From positions 1 through 64,000 of the forward strand of contig NZ_FMXQ01000010.1 of assembly GCF_900104485.1 (NCBI RefSeq): 64,000 bases of DNA, read 5' to 3'. The translations under genes and the position numbers were made by a program. This stretch comes from Bauldia litoralis. GTDB lineage: Bacteria > Pseudomonadota > Alphaproteobacteria > Rhizobiales > Kaistiaceae. The notes under the pieces were generated by a model. That model made no database searches. It was not told where the DNA came from and saw only the letters and a list, made by a program, of their open reading frames with translations. Below, in pieces: positions 51,755-60,963 of the stretch (positions within the stretch are counted from its first letter, which is position 1; each line of letters starts with the position of its first letter).

Positions 51755-53317
51755 TCATTCTGCATTGACCGGTTCGATTTCGAGGCCGAAATCCTCCGGG
51801 AAATGCCTGAGCGCACTCATCACAGGATAGGGCGTAAACCCGCCAAGTGCACAGAGCGATCCATATTTCATCGTGTGGCACAGGTCTTCGAGAAGAGTGA
51901 TGTCTTCCCCTCGCGCCGTGCCGGCGCGGATCCGGTCGATGGTCTCGACGCCGCGGGTCGAGCCGATCCGGCAGGGCGTGCACTTGCCACAGGATTCGAG
52001 CGCGCAGAATTCCATCGCGAAGCGCGCCTGTCGCGCCATGTCGACGCTGTCGTCGAAGACGACGATGCCGCCATGGCCGATCAGCCCGTCGCGGGCGGTA
52101 AAGGCTTCATAGTCGAAGGGCGTGTCGAACAGCGCGCGCGGGAAATAAGCGCCAAGCGGCCCGCCGACCTGGACGGCGCGGACCGGGCGGTCGTTCCATG
52201 TGCCGCCGCCGATATCGTCGACGAGTTCGCCAAGCGTCAGGCCGAAGCCGGTTTCGAACAGCCCGCCATGTTTCGCCATGCCGGCAAGCTGGATCGGCAT
52301 CGTGCCCCGCGAGCGGCCGGCGCCGAAGTCGGCATAGGCCTTTGCGCCTTCCTGCAGGATGAACGGCACGGCGGCGAGCGACAGGACATTATTGACGATG
52401 GTCGGCATGCCGAAGGCGCCCTTGTGGGCGGGCAGCGGCGGCCTTGCGCGAACGACGCCGCGCTTGCCCTCGAGGCTTTCGAGCAGCGACGTCTCCTCGC
52501 CGCACACATAGGAGCCGGCGCCAACGCGGATCTCGATGTCGAAGGCGAAACCCGAGCCGGCGACGTTGCCGCCGAGGAACCCTGCCCGCCGCGCACTGCC
52601 GAGGGCGGCCTCGAAGGTGGCGATGGCGTCCGGATATTCCGATCGGACATAGACGAAGCCCTTCGACGCCCCGGCGGCGAAGCCGGCGATCGTCATTCCC
52701 TCGATCAGGACGAAGGGGTCGCCTTCCATGATCATGCGGTCGGCGAAGGTGCCGGAGTCGCCTTCGTCGGCATTGCAGACGACGTATTTCCGCACGGCCG
52801 GCGCATCCGCCACCGTCCGCCACTTGCGGCCGGTCGGGAAGCCGGCGCCGCCGCGCCCGCGCAAACCGGAGGCCTCGACTTCGGCAATCGTCGCCTCGGC
52901 GCCGAGCGACAAGGCCCGCGCCAGTCCGCGATAGCCGCCGTGCGCCTGGTAGTCGTCGAGGACCAGCGGATCGATGACCCCGCAGCGGACAAAGGTCAGC
53001 CGCGTCTGGCGCTTCAGCCAGGGAATTTCGTCGGTCGGCCCGAGCCGGGATGCGTGGTCGCCGCCGTCGAGAAAGCCGGCGTCGAACAGCCCGTCGGCAT
53101 CGTCGCCGCCGACCGGGCCGTAGGCGACGCGGCCCGCCGCGGTCTCGACCTCGACCATCGGTTCGGCCCAGTAGAGGCCGCGCGAGCCGGTGCGCACCAC
53201 GTCGAGGTCGATACCGCGACGGGCGGCGGCCGCTGCCAGGGCCAGGGCGACCCGGTCGGCGCCAACGGCGACGGCTGCGGAATCCTTGGCAACGTAAATC
53301 CGGGCCTTCACGGCCAT
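51755..53317 (-). CDS. fdsB: NAD-dependent formate dehydrogenase beta (NuoF-like) subunit
   Basis: A 520-residue diaphorase subunit. An N-terminal thioredoxin-like domain of about 120 residues lacks the four Cys of a NuoE/FdsG 2Fe-2S site. The NuoF domain follows with GLRGRGGAGFPTGRKW (NADH site, near 155-170), CNADEGDSGTFADR (FMN site), and the 4Fe-4S ligands ESCGKCTPCRIG (about 440-451). It passes electrons from fdsA to NAD+. ATG 53317 has GGGAGG directly upstream. The usual small partner fdsG is absent upstream of it. Confidence 0.93.
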   Translation of the reverse strand: MAVKARIYVAKDSAAVAVGADRVALALAAAAARRGIDLDVVRTGSRGLYWAEPMVEVETAAGRVAYGPVGGDDADGLFDAGFLDGGDHASRLGPTDEIPWLKRQTRLTFVRCGVIDPLVLDDYQAHGGYRGLARALSLGAEATIAEVEASGLRGRGGAGFPTGRKWRTVADAPAVRKYVVCNADEGDSGTFADRMIMEGDPFVLIEGMTIAGFAAGASKGFVYVRSEYPDAIATFEAALGSARRAGFLGGNVAGSGFAFDIEIRVGAGSYVCGEETSLLESLEGKRGVVRARPPLPAHKGAFGMPTIVNNVLSLAAVPFILQEGAKAYADFGAGRSRGTMPIQLAGMAKHGGLFETGFGLTLGELVDDIGGGTWNDRPVRAVQVGGPLGAYFPRALFDTPFDYEAFTARDGLIGHGGIVVFDDSVDMARQARFAMEFCALESCGKCTPCRIGSTRGVETIDRIRAGTARGEDITLLEDLCHTMKYGSLCALGGFTPYPVMSALRHFPEDFGLEIEPVNAE

Positions 53318-53713
53318 TTCCTCCCTCAGCGCGGACCTCGATCCTGGCCCGGCGCGCAAGCTAGGTCCCTCACGGGACCTGTCAACGACGCGCAAGTTGC
53401 CTGATCGCGCGCCGGCCCGTGCGTTGCCGGCGCGCAGCACCGTCGATCCGTCGTCCGGCAGCCATTCTATCATCAGGTGGTTTACGGGACGTCGAGATTC
53501 CAGCGCGATGATCGAAAACCATCGGTTCCGCCGCTCCATCCGTCGCCGTCCCGCCGGGCATGGTGAACAAGCCACAACCCCCGGGTATCCTCCTGCGCCC
53601 TGACGCCTCTTCCGACAAACCAATCGCCTTTGTATTTATTAATTCCATTTGCATTAAGATTTGTTAGCCGGCAGTATCGCGTGAACGACTGGCTGAGAGG
53701 GGCTCTCGACTGG
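53318..53713. other. Divergent intergenic region fdsB / ROK regulator
   Basis: A stretch of nearly 400 bases with no convincing gene. An AT-rich tract at about 53626-53672 (with TTAAT and ATTAA half-sites) probably contains the promoter or operator of the ROK regulator. The rest has no recognisable repeat or RNA signature. Confidence 0.35.
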
Positions 53714-54895
53714 ATGGCGTTACGCGGGACCAATCAGGAATTCGGCAGGCCGTACAATCGGCGGATCGTGCTGGAAACCATCCGTGTCCACGGACCGATC
53801 ACCCGCGCCGACATCGCCCGCAAGGTCGGCCTGACCATCCAGACCGTCTCCACCATCATCCGCGAGCTTGAGGAGCAGGGCTTCATTCTCGCCCGCCGCG
53901 AAGAGCCGCGCGGACGCGGCTCGCCGGCCAGCACCTTCGCGATCGATCCGACCGGCGGCTTCGCCATCGGCCTGCACGTGACGCCCCGGGGGATAGAGGC
54001 GGCGCTGATCAATCTCGCTGGCGAGGTCATCGGTCGCGACGACCGGGCATTGCCCGGCGTCGATGCCGACACCGCCTTCACCGAGATCCGGACGCTGGTC
54101 GACGGGCTGTCCGCGCTCCAACCCGACGGCCGGATGCTCGGCGTCGGCATGGCGATGCCGGGACCGTTCGGCGTCGAGTCGATGAGCTTCGTCGGCCCGA
54201 CCACCCTGCAGGGCTGGAAGGACGTCCCGGTCCGCGACCGGCTGGCCGCCGCCACAGGGCTGCCGGCCTTCATCGAGGTCGATCTCGCCGCCGCGGCGCA
54301 TGGCGAGCGACTCTACGGCCTCGGCAGCGACTTCCGCGATTTCTACTATCTCTATTTTGGCGTCGGCCTTGGCGGCAGCATGGTCCATGACGGCGTCGCG
54401 CTGCGCGGCGCCTGGGGCAATGCCGGCGAGATCGGCCACATTCCGGTCGTGCCCGGCGGCGATCCCTGCCCCTGCGGCAACCGTGGCTGCCTCGAACGCT
54501 ACCTGTCGCTCGAAGCCTATGAGCGGCGCGCCAAGATGATCGGCGAAGCCGCGTGGCTCGACGAAGTCGCGCCGATCCTGCGCTCGGCGGTGGTGACGAT
54601 CGAGAACCTGTTCGACCCGGCCACCATCATTCTCGGCGGGCTGGTGCCCAACAACCTCCTCGCCAAGCTGATCGAGGCAGCGGAGCCGCTGCCGAATTCG
54701 ATTGCCTCGCGCGGCAACCGGCGGGCGAAGCGGCTGATATCCTCCGCCGGCCACGACGCCGTGTTGCGCGGCGCCGCCGCAGTCGCCGTCTCCGGCGTCC
54801 TGTCGCCGCGCTTCGGCATCATGTTCACCCAGAGCGAAGACCGCGCCGATCGTGATCCGATCATGCGCGACGCCGGCAAGGCGAGGGCCGCATGA
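53714..54895 (+). CDS. ROK-family (NagC/XylR-like) repressor
   Basis: A 393-residue regulator. It has an N-terminal winged helix (ITRADIARKVGLTIQTVSTI, about 28-47) and a ROK sugar-kinase-like domain. That domain holds the zinc motif in CPCGNRGCLE (about 255-264) and the characteristic ENLFDPATIILGG near 297-309. It probably senses the substrate or product of the operon that follows, whose first gene overlaps its stop by 4 bases. ATG at 53714 is chosen over GTG 53681, which has no ribosome binding site. Confidence 0.9.
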   Translation: MALRGTNQEFGRPYNRRIVLETIRVHGPITRADIARKVGLTIQTVSTIIRELEEQGFILARREEPRGRGSPASTFAIDPTGGFAIGLHVTPRGIEAALINLAGEVIGRDDRALPGVDADTAFTEIRTLVDGLSALQPDGRMLGVGMAMPGPFGVESMSFVGPTTLQGWKDVPVRDRLAAATGLPAFIEVDLAAAAHGERLYGLGSDFRDFYYLYFGVGLGGSMVHDGVALRGAWGNAGEIGHIPVVPGGDPCPCGNRGCLERYLSLEAYERRAKMIGEAAWLDEVAPILRSAVVTIENLFDPATIILGGLVPNNLLAKLIEAAEPLPNSIASRGNRRAKRLISSAGHDAVLRGAAAVAVSGVLSPRFGIMFTQSEDRADRDPIMRDAGKARAA

Positions 54896-55689
54896 CGACA
54901 ACCACACCCCTCCTCCAGCTTCAGGACATCCGCAAGAATTTCGGCGCGATCGAAGCGCTCCGCGGCGTCACCTTCGACGTCAGCGGCGGCGAAGTCGTCG
55001 CCCTGCTCGGCGACAACGGCGCCGGTAAGTCGACGCTGGTCAAGATCATGGCCGGCGGCCAGCCACCGTCGTCGGGCAAGGTGATCTTCGAGGGCAAGGA
55101 GCGGCATTTCGAGTCGCCGGCCGAGGCCAAGGAAGCCGGCATCGAGACCGTCTACCAGGACCTGTCGCTCTGCACCAATGTCGATGTCGTGTCGAATTTC
55201 TTCATGGGCCGCGAGTTGACCCGCAAGGTCCTTGGCGTCCCGATCCTGCGCCAGCGCGAGATGGAAATCGAAACCGCCAAGGCGCTCAAGGAAGGCGGCA
55301 CCAACATCCCGTCGCTTCGGGTCAATGTCGCGCATCTGTCCGGCGGCCAGCGCCAGGCGATCGAGCTTAACCGCTTCGTCCACTGGGGCGGCAAGCTCGT
55401 CCTGCTCGACGAGCCGTTCGCAGCGCTTGGCGTCGAGCAGACCCGCCGCGGCCTCGAGATGATCGAGCGCGTCCGCCAGCGCGGCATCGGCGTGATCCTG
55501 ATTACCCATGTGATGGCGCAGGCATTCGCGGTCGCCGACCGCATCGTCGTCCTGCGCCACGGAGTTGTTGCCGGTGACGTCCAGACTTCGCAATCCAGCC
55601 CCGACGAAGTCGTCAACATGATCACCGGCGGCATCGAGCGTGTTGCCAAGGGGCTGGCAAACCAACCGGAAACCGGAGCAGGAACATGA
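54892..55689 (+). CDS. CUT2 sugar ABC transporter ATP-binding protein
   Basis: A 265-residue single-domain ATPase like FrcA: Walker [10 protein letters not shown] (40-48), TVYQDLS (Q-loop), signature LSGGQRQA and Walker [11 protein letters not shown], in which the common DEPT is DEPF. It is the second gene of the operon, overlapped by 4 bases at each end by its neighbours, and works with the binding protein and permease downstream. Confidence 0.92.
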   Translation: MTTTTPLLQLQDIRKNFGAIEALRGVTFDVSGGEVVALLGDNGAGKSTLVKIMAGGQPPSSGKVIFEGKERHFESPAEAKEAGIETVYQDLSLCTNVDVVSNFFMGRELTRKVLGVPILRQREMEIETAKALKEGGTNIPSLRVNVAHLSGGQRQAIELNRFVHWGGKLVLLDEPFAALGVEQTRRGLEMIERVRQRGIGVILITHVMAQAFAVADRIVVLRHGVVAGDVQTSQSSPDEVVNMITGGIERVAKGLANQPETGAGT

Positions 55690-56738
55690 AAGCATTGATG
55701 CGTTCCATGACCGGCGCGATCCTGGCGATCGCGCTTGCCGCAACGGCGGTCACCGCCGCCGCGGCAGCGGAGATGAAAGGCAAGATCTACTACCTGGTGC
55801 CGACGCTTCTCGATGAGTTCCAGACGGGCTCGATCGACGCCATCACCAAGTTCATGGGCGATGTCGGCTACGAAGTCGTCTCGCTCGACGGGCAGAATCG
55901 CACCGACCTGCAGCTCAGCCAGATCGACGACGTGATCAACCTGAAGCCGGCCGCGGTGATCCTAGCCGCCGTAGACTTCGACGCCGCCAAGACGGGCATC
56001 GAGAAGATGCGCGCCGCCGGTATCCCGGTCATGATCTTCGACCGCCAGATCACCTCGACGCCGTCGGACTTCACCTCCGTCGCCGGCACGATCGAGATCG
56101 GCCATGTCGCCGCTGACGAGATCACCCGGCTGCTGACCGAGAAGAACGGCTCGGCCAAGGGCAAGGTCCTGCAGATCCTCGGCGACCCCGGCGATCCCTA
56201 TACCCTCGAGATCCAGCAGGGCTTCGAGGAGAAGATGGCCGACAATGGTGACGTCACCATCATCACCCATCCGGCCATGCAGTGGGAAGCCACCAACGCC
56301 GGCACGATCGCCCAGGATCAGCTCCTGACCAATCCGGACATCGACCTGATCTTCGTCCACGCCGCGCATCTGGCCGTTGCCGTCGCCGCGGTTCTCGAAG
56401 CCCAGGGCAAGAAGCCGGGCGAAATCATGCTGGTCTCGTCGAACGGCGCGCCGGTCGGTCTCGATCTCATCCGCAAGGGATGGGAGCAGGTCGAGGTCGA
56501 GCAGCCGATGGTGGCCCAGGCCGCCGCTCTCGCGATGTTCGCCGACAAGGTGATCAACGGCGAAGAGATCAAGCCCGGCACCTATGACGTCACCGGCCTC
56601 GAGTCGGTGGTGACGATCGAGGAGTGGGGTCCGAACATCAAGATCCCGGGCGCCGCGATCACCAAGGACAACGTCGACGACGTGAAGTTCTGGGGCAACA
56701 TGAAGCCCCCGACCGATCCGGTCATGTCGGTCGAATAA
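55686..56738 (+). CDS. CUT2 sugar ABC transporter binding protein
   Basis: A 350-residue periplasmic protein with a signal peptide (about 1-27, AAAAA|EM) and a two-lobe RbsB-like fold. [20 protein letters not shown] (about 93-112), [10 protein letters not shown] and [20 protein letters not shown] (about 240-259) are landmarks. It presents the substrate to the permease encoded 63 bases downstream, with a hairpin in the gap. It overlaps the ATPase gene by 4 bases. Confidence 0.9.
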   Translation: MKALMRSMTGAILAIALAATAVTAAAAAEMKGKIYYLVPTLLDEFQTGSIDAITKFMGDVGYEVVSLDGQNRTDLQLSQIDDVINLKPAAVILAAVDFDAAKTGIEKMRAAGIPVMIFDRQITSTPSDFTSVAGTIEIGHVAADEITRLLTEKNGSAKGKVLQILGDPGDPYTLEIQQGFEEKMADNGDVTIITHPAMQWEATNAGTIAQDQLLTNPDIDLIFVHAAHLAVAVAAVLEAQGKKPGEIMLVSSNGAPVGLDLIRKGWEQVEVEQPMVAQAAALAMFADKVINGEEIKPGTYDVTGLESVVTIEEWGPNIKIPGAAITKDNVDDVKFWGNMKPPTDPVMSVE

Positions 56739-56754
56739 TCATCGCCGACCTGGA

Positions 56755-56774
56755 GCAGGGGCTTCGGCCCCTGC
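56755..56774 (+). promoter_or_regulatory. Intra-operon hairpin between binding-protein and permease genes
   Basis: A perfect 8-bp stem GCAGGGGC / GCCCCTGC closed by a TTCG tetraloop, followed by CCTTTCCCT. It lies at the same place as the hairpin of the first ABC operon (9701-9732). It probably protects the upstream mRNA or partly attenuates transcription. Confidence 0.7.
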
Positions 56775-56801
56775 CCTTTCCCTCGATTGATTGACGGCTC
56801 C

Positions 56802-57839
56802 ATGACCACCGAAACCGCGACTGCGCCACACAACAGTTCCGAGATGCCGGCCCGGCGCCGACAGGTTCTCGAGTTCCTTCTCGACAACCTCGTCTGGCTG
56901 ATCCTGATCGTCGTGCTCGCCGTCTTCTCCGTGTCGATCGACCAGTTTCTGCAGATCGGCATCTTCATCAACATCCTGCAGAATTCGACCTTCATCGGCA
57001 TCATCGCAGTCGGCCTGTCGCTGACGCTGATCGCCGGACACATGGACCTTTCCATCGAGTCGGTGATGGCGCTTGCCGCGATGGTGGTGGCGCTGACCTT
57101 CGGCACCGGCGGCGCCGGCGGGGCGCTGGCGCTCGAGCCGGCATGGCTCGCCTTCCCGGTCTCGCTGCTGATGGCCCTCGCCGTCGGCGCGATCGTCGGA
57201 ACGATCAACGGCGTCCTCGTCGTCCGGCTGAGCATCAACGCCTTCATCGTCACCCTCGCCTCCTTCATCTGGGCGCGCGGGCTGGTCGTCGCCCTGTCGG
57301 GCGGACGGTCGGTCTACGGCTTGCCGGATTCGATGCGGGTGATGGCGGTCGACCAGATCTACGGCATCCCGCTGCTCGCCTGGATGCTGATCCTGGTCTA
57401 CATCGTCTTCGCCTTCATCCTCGCCAAGACCCCTTTCGGCCGCCACCTGATGATGATCGGCGGCAACGAGGTCGCGACCTATCGCGCCGGCATCAAGGTC
57501 GGGGCGATCGTCACGGCAACCTTCATCCTTTCCGGCATGCTCGCCGGTTTCGCCGGCTGGCTGCTTGCTTCGCGCACCGCCGGAGCGACCGCCAATCTCG
57601 GCATCGGCATGCTGTTCCAGGCCTTCGCCGCGGTGGTGATCGGCGGCGTCAGCCTCAAGGGCGGACAGGGACGGCTGTCAGGCGTCTTCGCCGGCGTGCT
57701 GCTGCTGTCGTCGATCCAGACCGCGATCAACGTCATGGGCATGCCGCCGCATTACACGCAGATGATCCAGGGCGGGCTGGTGCTCGCCGCGGTGTTGCTC
57801 GACACGATGAAGAACACCATTCGACGACGTTACCTCTAG
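56802..57839 (+). CDS. CUT2 sugar ABC transporter permease
   Basis: A 345-residue BPD_transp_2 permease with about nine helices. It carries GLSLTLIAGHMDLSIESVMA (about 76-95), in which the family's DLS signature is kept, and VVIGGVSLKGGQGRLSGVFA in the last third. ATG 56802 is used. It forms the membrane channel of the transporter and is followed after 17 bases by the SDR gene, so transport and metabolism genes are one operon. Confidence 0.92.
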   Translation: MTTETATAPHNSSEMPARRRQVLEFLLDNLVWLILIVVLAVFSVSIDQFLQIGIFINILQNSTFIGIIAVGLSLTLIAGHMDLSIESVMALAAMVVALTFGTGGAGGALALEPAWLAFPVSLLMALAVGAIVGTINGVLVVRLSINAFIVTLASFIWARGLVVALSGGRSVYGLPDSMRVMAVDQIYGIPLLAWMLILVYIVFAFILAKTPFGRHLMMIGGNEVATYRAGIKVGAIVTATFILSGMLAGFAGWLLASRTAGATANLGIGMLFQAFAAVVIGGVSLKGGQGRLSGVFAGVLLLSSIQTAINVMGMPPHYTQMIQGGLVLAAVLLDTMKNTIRRRYL

Positions 57840-57856
57840 GAACAAAAGGGCGGATT

Positions 57857-58627
57857 ATGGCTGGGCGGCTCGAGGGAAAAACCGCGATCGTTATCGGTGC
57901 GGCACGCGGAATCGGCGAGGGAATCGCCGCGCGTTTCGTTGAGGAAGGGGCGCGCGTCGTCATCGGCGATACCGAGGTCGAAGCCGGCAAGGCGACCGCG
58001 GAACGGCTCGGCGGCATTTTCGTCGAGACCAACATCGCCTCGCCGGCCGATGCCGAGGCGATCGTCAACGCGGCGCTCGAAAGCTACGGCCAGCTCGACA
58101 TCATGGTGCAGAATGCCGGCATCTACCCCTGGACACTGATCGAGAATACGCCCGCCGAGGAGTGGGACGCGGTGATGGCGGTCAACCTCAAGGGCACCTT
58201 CCTCGCGGCACAGGCGGCGCTCAAGCCGATGAAGGCGCAGCGCAGCGGCAGGATGATCTTCACCTCCTCGATCACCGGGCCGCGCGTCACCAGCCCCGGC
58301 CATGGCCACTATTCGGCGACCAAGGCCGGCGTCAACGGCTTCATCAAGTCGGCGGCGCTCGAATTCGCCAATTACGGCATCACCGTCAACGGCGTCGAGC
58401 CGGGCAACATTCTCACCGAGGGGATGAAGGCCCATCGCAGCGAGACCTTCATCAAGTCGATGGAGGCCGCCGTGCCGCTCGGCCGTCTCGGCACGCCGCG
58501 CGACGTCGCCAACGCATTCCTTTATTTTGCCTCCGAGGATGCGGAATACGTGACCGGGACGACGATCGTGGTAGACGGGGGCCAGATCCTCCCCGAAGGC
58601 GCCGATTTCCGCATCAATCCGGACTGA
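57857..58627 (+). CDS. SDR-family dehydrogenase
   Basis: A 256-residue classical SDR with GAARGIGEG (about 14-22), GDTEVEAGK (Asp after the second strand, favouring NAD), QNAGIYP, SSITGP, active-site YSATKAG (about 154-160), and a TTIVVDGGQILPEG end. AAAAGGG precedes the ATG. In this operon it probably oxidises a hydroxyl of the imported compound, before the PLP enzymes act. Confidence 0.88.
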   Translation: MAGRLEGKTAIVIGAARGIGEGIAARFVEEGARVVIGDTEVEAGKATAERLGGIFVETNIASPADAEAIVNAALESYGQLDIMVQNAGIYPWTLIENTPAEEWDAVMAVNLKGTFLAAQAALKPMKAQRSGRMIFTSSITGPRVTSPGHGHYSATKAGVNGFIKSAALEFANYGITVNGVEPGNILTEGMKAHRSETFIKSMEAAVPLGRLGTPRDVANAFLYFASEDAEYVTGTTIVVDGGQILPEGADFRINPD

Positions 58628-58632
58628 ACAAC

Positions 58633-59730
58633 ATGGATATTCTCGACTATTTCACCTTCGAGCCCGTCGGTGCGCGCATCGACGAGCTTGAGACCCCGGT
58701 ACCGATTATCGACATCGATATCGTCGATCGGAACCTCAAGCGCTTTCAGGAGCGGTGCGACAAGCTCGGCATCGCCAACTGGCCGCATATCAAGACTCAC
58801 AAGCTGGTGCCGCTCGCCCGCTACCAGGTCGCCCTCGGCGCCAAGGGGATCACCGTCCAGAAGCTCGGCGAGGCCGAGGCGATGGCCGATGGCGGCATCG
58901 AGGACATGCTGCTGACCTTCAACATCCTCGGCGCGTCGAAGCTCAAGCGGCTCGCGGCGCTGGTCCGGCGGGTCAACATGACGGTGGTCGCCGACAACCC
59001 GGTGGTTATCCATGGCCTCGGCGAAGCCGGCCGCGACGCCGGCAAGGATATCGGCGTCCTGGTCGAGTGCGACACCGGCGCCAGGCGCAACGGCGCCCAG
59101 ACACCTGCGGAGGCGGCGGCGCTGGCCAAGGAGATCGCCGACACCCCCGGCGTCGTCTACAAGGGACTGATGACCTATCCGGCGCCGGGCACCCGCCTGT
59201 CGACCGAGGCCTTCCTGACCGAGGCGCGCGACCTGATCGCCAAGGCCGGTCAGGAGACCGAGATCGTCAGCGTCGGCGGTTCGCCGGACATGTGGAAGGA
59301 CGAGGGGCTCGACCTCGCCACCCAATACCGCGCCGGCACCTATGTCTATTTCGACCGCGCGCTGATCAAGGCCGGCGCCTGCACTTTCGACGACTGCGCG
59401 CTCAGCGTACTCACCACCATCGTCAGCGTGCCGACGCCGGACCGCGCGTTGATCGACGCCGGCTCGAAGGCGCTGACCATGGATCTCCTCGGCCTCGAGG
59501 GCTACGGCGTGGTCCATGCAATGGGCGACGCGCCGATCTACGGCCTCAATGAAGAGCACGGCTACCTCGATATCTCGAAGGTCGATCCGAAGCCGGCGGT
59601 CGGCGACCTTGTGCGGGTGACGCCGAACCACGTCTGCCCGGTCTCCAACCTCTACGATCGCGTCGTCTTCCACCGCGGCGACACGGTGCTTGGCGCGGTC
59701 AAGGTCGACGCCCGCGGCGCCGTGCAGTGA
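58633..59730 (+). CDS. D-threonine aldolase-like PLP enzyme
   Basis: A 365-residue fold-type III PLP enzyme (alanine-racemase-like barrel plus C-terminal domain). The Schiff-base Lys is K54 in PHIKTHK. VECDTGARRNGAQT (about 138-151) and SVGGSPDM line the cofactor site, and PNHVCPVSN near the C-terminus gives the metal-binding His and Cys typical of D-threonine aldolase and D-serine dehydratase relatives. It would cleave or dehydrate a beta-hydroxy D-amino acid. It starts 5 bases after the SDR stop. Confidence 0.85.
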   Translation: MDILDYFTFEPVGARIDELETPVPIIDIDIVDRNLKRFQERCDKLGIANWPHIKTHKLVPLARYQVALGAKGITVQKLGEAEAMADGGIEDMLLTFNILGASKLKRLAALVRRVNMTVVADNPVVIHGLGEAGRDAGKDIGVLVECDTGARRNGAQTPAEAAALAKEIADTPGVVYKGLMTYPAPGTRLSTEAFLTEARDLIAKAGQETEIVSVGGSPDMWKDEGLDLATQYRAGTYVYFDRALIKAGACTFDDCALSVLTTIVSVPTPDRALIDAGSKALTMDLLGLEGYGVVHAMGDAPIYGLNEEHGYLDISKVDPKPAVGDLVRVTPNHVCPVSNLYDRVVFHRGDTVLGAVKVDARGAVQ

Positions 59731-60926
59731 CCGTCTACGCGCGGCGTGGCATCCCGACGATCGTCAACGCGGCGGGAACGCTGACCCGGCTCTCCGGCGG
59801 CATCATGCGGCCGGACGTCGCCGCCGCGATGGCGGAGGCCTCCGCCTGGTGCGTCGACATGGTGGAGCTCCAGGCCCACGCCTCCGACGCGATTGCCGAC
59901 GCGACCGGCGCCGAGGCCGGCTATGTCGCCTCGGGCGCCGCCGCGGGCCTGCTGATCGGCACGGCCGCCTGCATGACCGGCCTCGACGCCGCCGCGATGG
60001 CGCGCCTCCCCGACACCAAAGGCCTGCGAAACGAGGTCATCGTCGCGCGCGGCCAGCGCAACGGTTACGACCACGCGGTCCGCGCCGCCGGCGCGCGGCT
60101 GGTCGAGGTCGGCCTGCCGGACCGCGCGTCCGGTGCCGGCGTCCGCGATACCGAGCCGTGGGAAATCGCCGCCGCGATCACTGATGCAACCGCCGCCGTC
60201 CTCTATGTCGCGACCAGCAATTCACGCCCGCCGCTCCGCGACGTTGCGGCGGTCGCCCATGCCGCTGGCGTGCCGGTCATCGTCGATGCGGCGGCCGAAC
60301 TGCCGCCGCAGGCCAATCTCCGGCGCTTCATCGCCGAGGGGGCCGATCTCGTCGTCTACTCCGGCGGCAAGGCGATCGGCGGACCGCAGGCATCGGGCAT
60401 TCTCTGTGGCCGGCGCGACCTGATCATGGCCGCCGCGCTCCAGCATCTCGACATGGACGTGCTGTCCGATTTCTGGGAGCCGCCGGCGCGGCTGATCGAC
60501 CGCAGTGCCCTCACCGGCCTGCCGCGCCAGGGGATCGGCCGCACCTGCAAGGCCGGCAAGGAGGAGATCATCGGCCTGCTGACGGCCCTCGACCTTTTCA
60601 TCGCCGAAGGCGACGCGACACGACACGCCCGCTGGCTGTCCGACGCGCAGGTCATGCGCGACGGGCTCACCGGACGCCATGCCTTCGCGATGGTGCTGAC
60701 CGGCGGCGAGAACGTCGAAGCCGTGCCGAAGGTGGTCCTGCGCTTCGCCTCGGCCGACCATGCCCGCGCGTTGGTCGCTGCCTTGTTGCGCCACGCGCCC
60801 GCCATCCACGTCGACGCCGGCGAGCATGAAGCAGGAGTGATCGTCCTCAACCCCATCTGCCTCCGCCCTGGCGACGCAACGGTCGTCGTCGATGCGATCG
60901 TCGCCGCGCTCGGCCACACAGCCTAG
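59727..60926 (+). CDS. SelA-like PLP enzyme (amino-sugar-acid lyase type)
   Basis: A 399-residue fold-type I PLP enzyme of the SelA-like branch (DgaE/L-seryl-tRNA selenium transferase relatives). IVNAAGTLTRLSGG (about 12-25) opens the family pattern, ATGAEAGYVASGAAAGL follows, and the PLP Lys is K215 in YSGGKAIGGPQASG. Members of this branch include D-glucosaminate-6-phosphate ammonia-lyase. No selC, selB or Sec codon is seen, so a role in selenocysteine is unlikely. The GTG start overlaps the aldolase stop (GTGA). It is the last gene of the operon. Confidence 0.85.
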   Translation: MTVYARRGIPTIVNAAGTLTRLSGGIMRPDVAAAMAEASAWCVDMVELQAHASDAIADATGAEAGYVASGAAAGLLIGTAACMTGLDAAAMARLPDTKGLRNEVIVARGQRNGYDHAVRAAGARLVEVGLPDRASGAGVRDTEPWEIAAAITDATAAVLYVATSNSRPPLRDVAAVAHAAGVPVIVDAAAELPPQANLRRFIAEGADLVVYSGGKAIGGPQASGILCGRRDLIMAAALQHLDMDVLSDFWEPPARLIDRSALTGLPRQGIGRTCKAGKEEIIGLLTALDLFIAEGDATRHARWLSDAQVMRDGLTGRHAFAMVLTGGENVEAVPKVVLRFASADHARALVAALLRHAPAIHVDAGEHEAGVIVLNPICLRPGDATVVVDAIVAALGHTA

Positions 60927-60963
60927 AACGGCCTCCTGAACCACTGACGTGCGACCGCGACAC

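Noticed and set aside
59727-60926. Selenocysteine synthase SelA
   Set aside because: The formate dehydrogenase uses Cys, no selB or selC is seen, and the operon context is metabolic.
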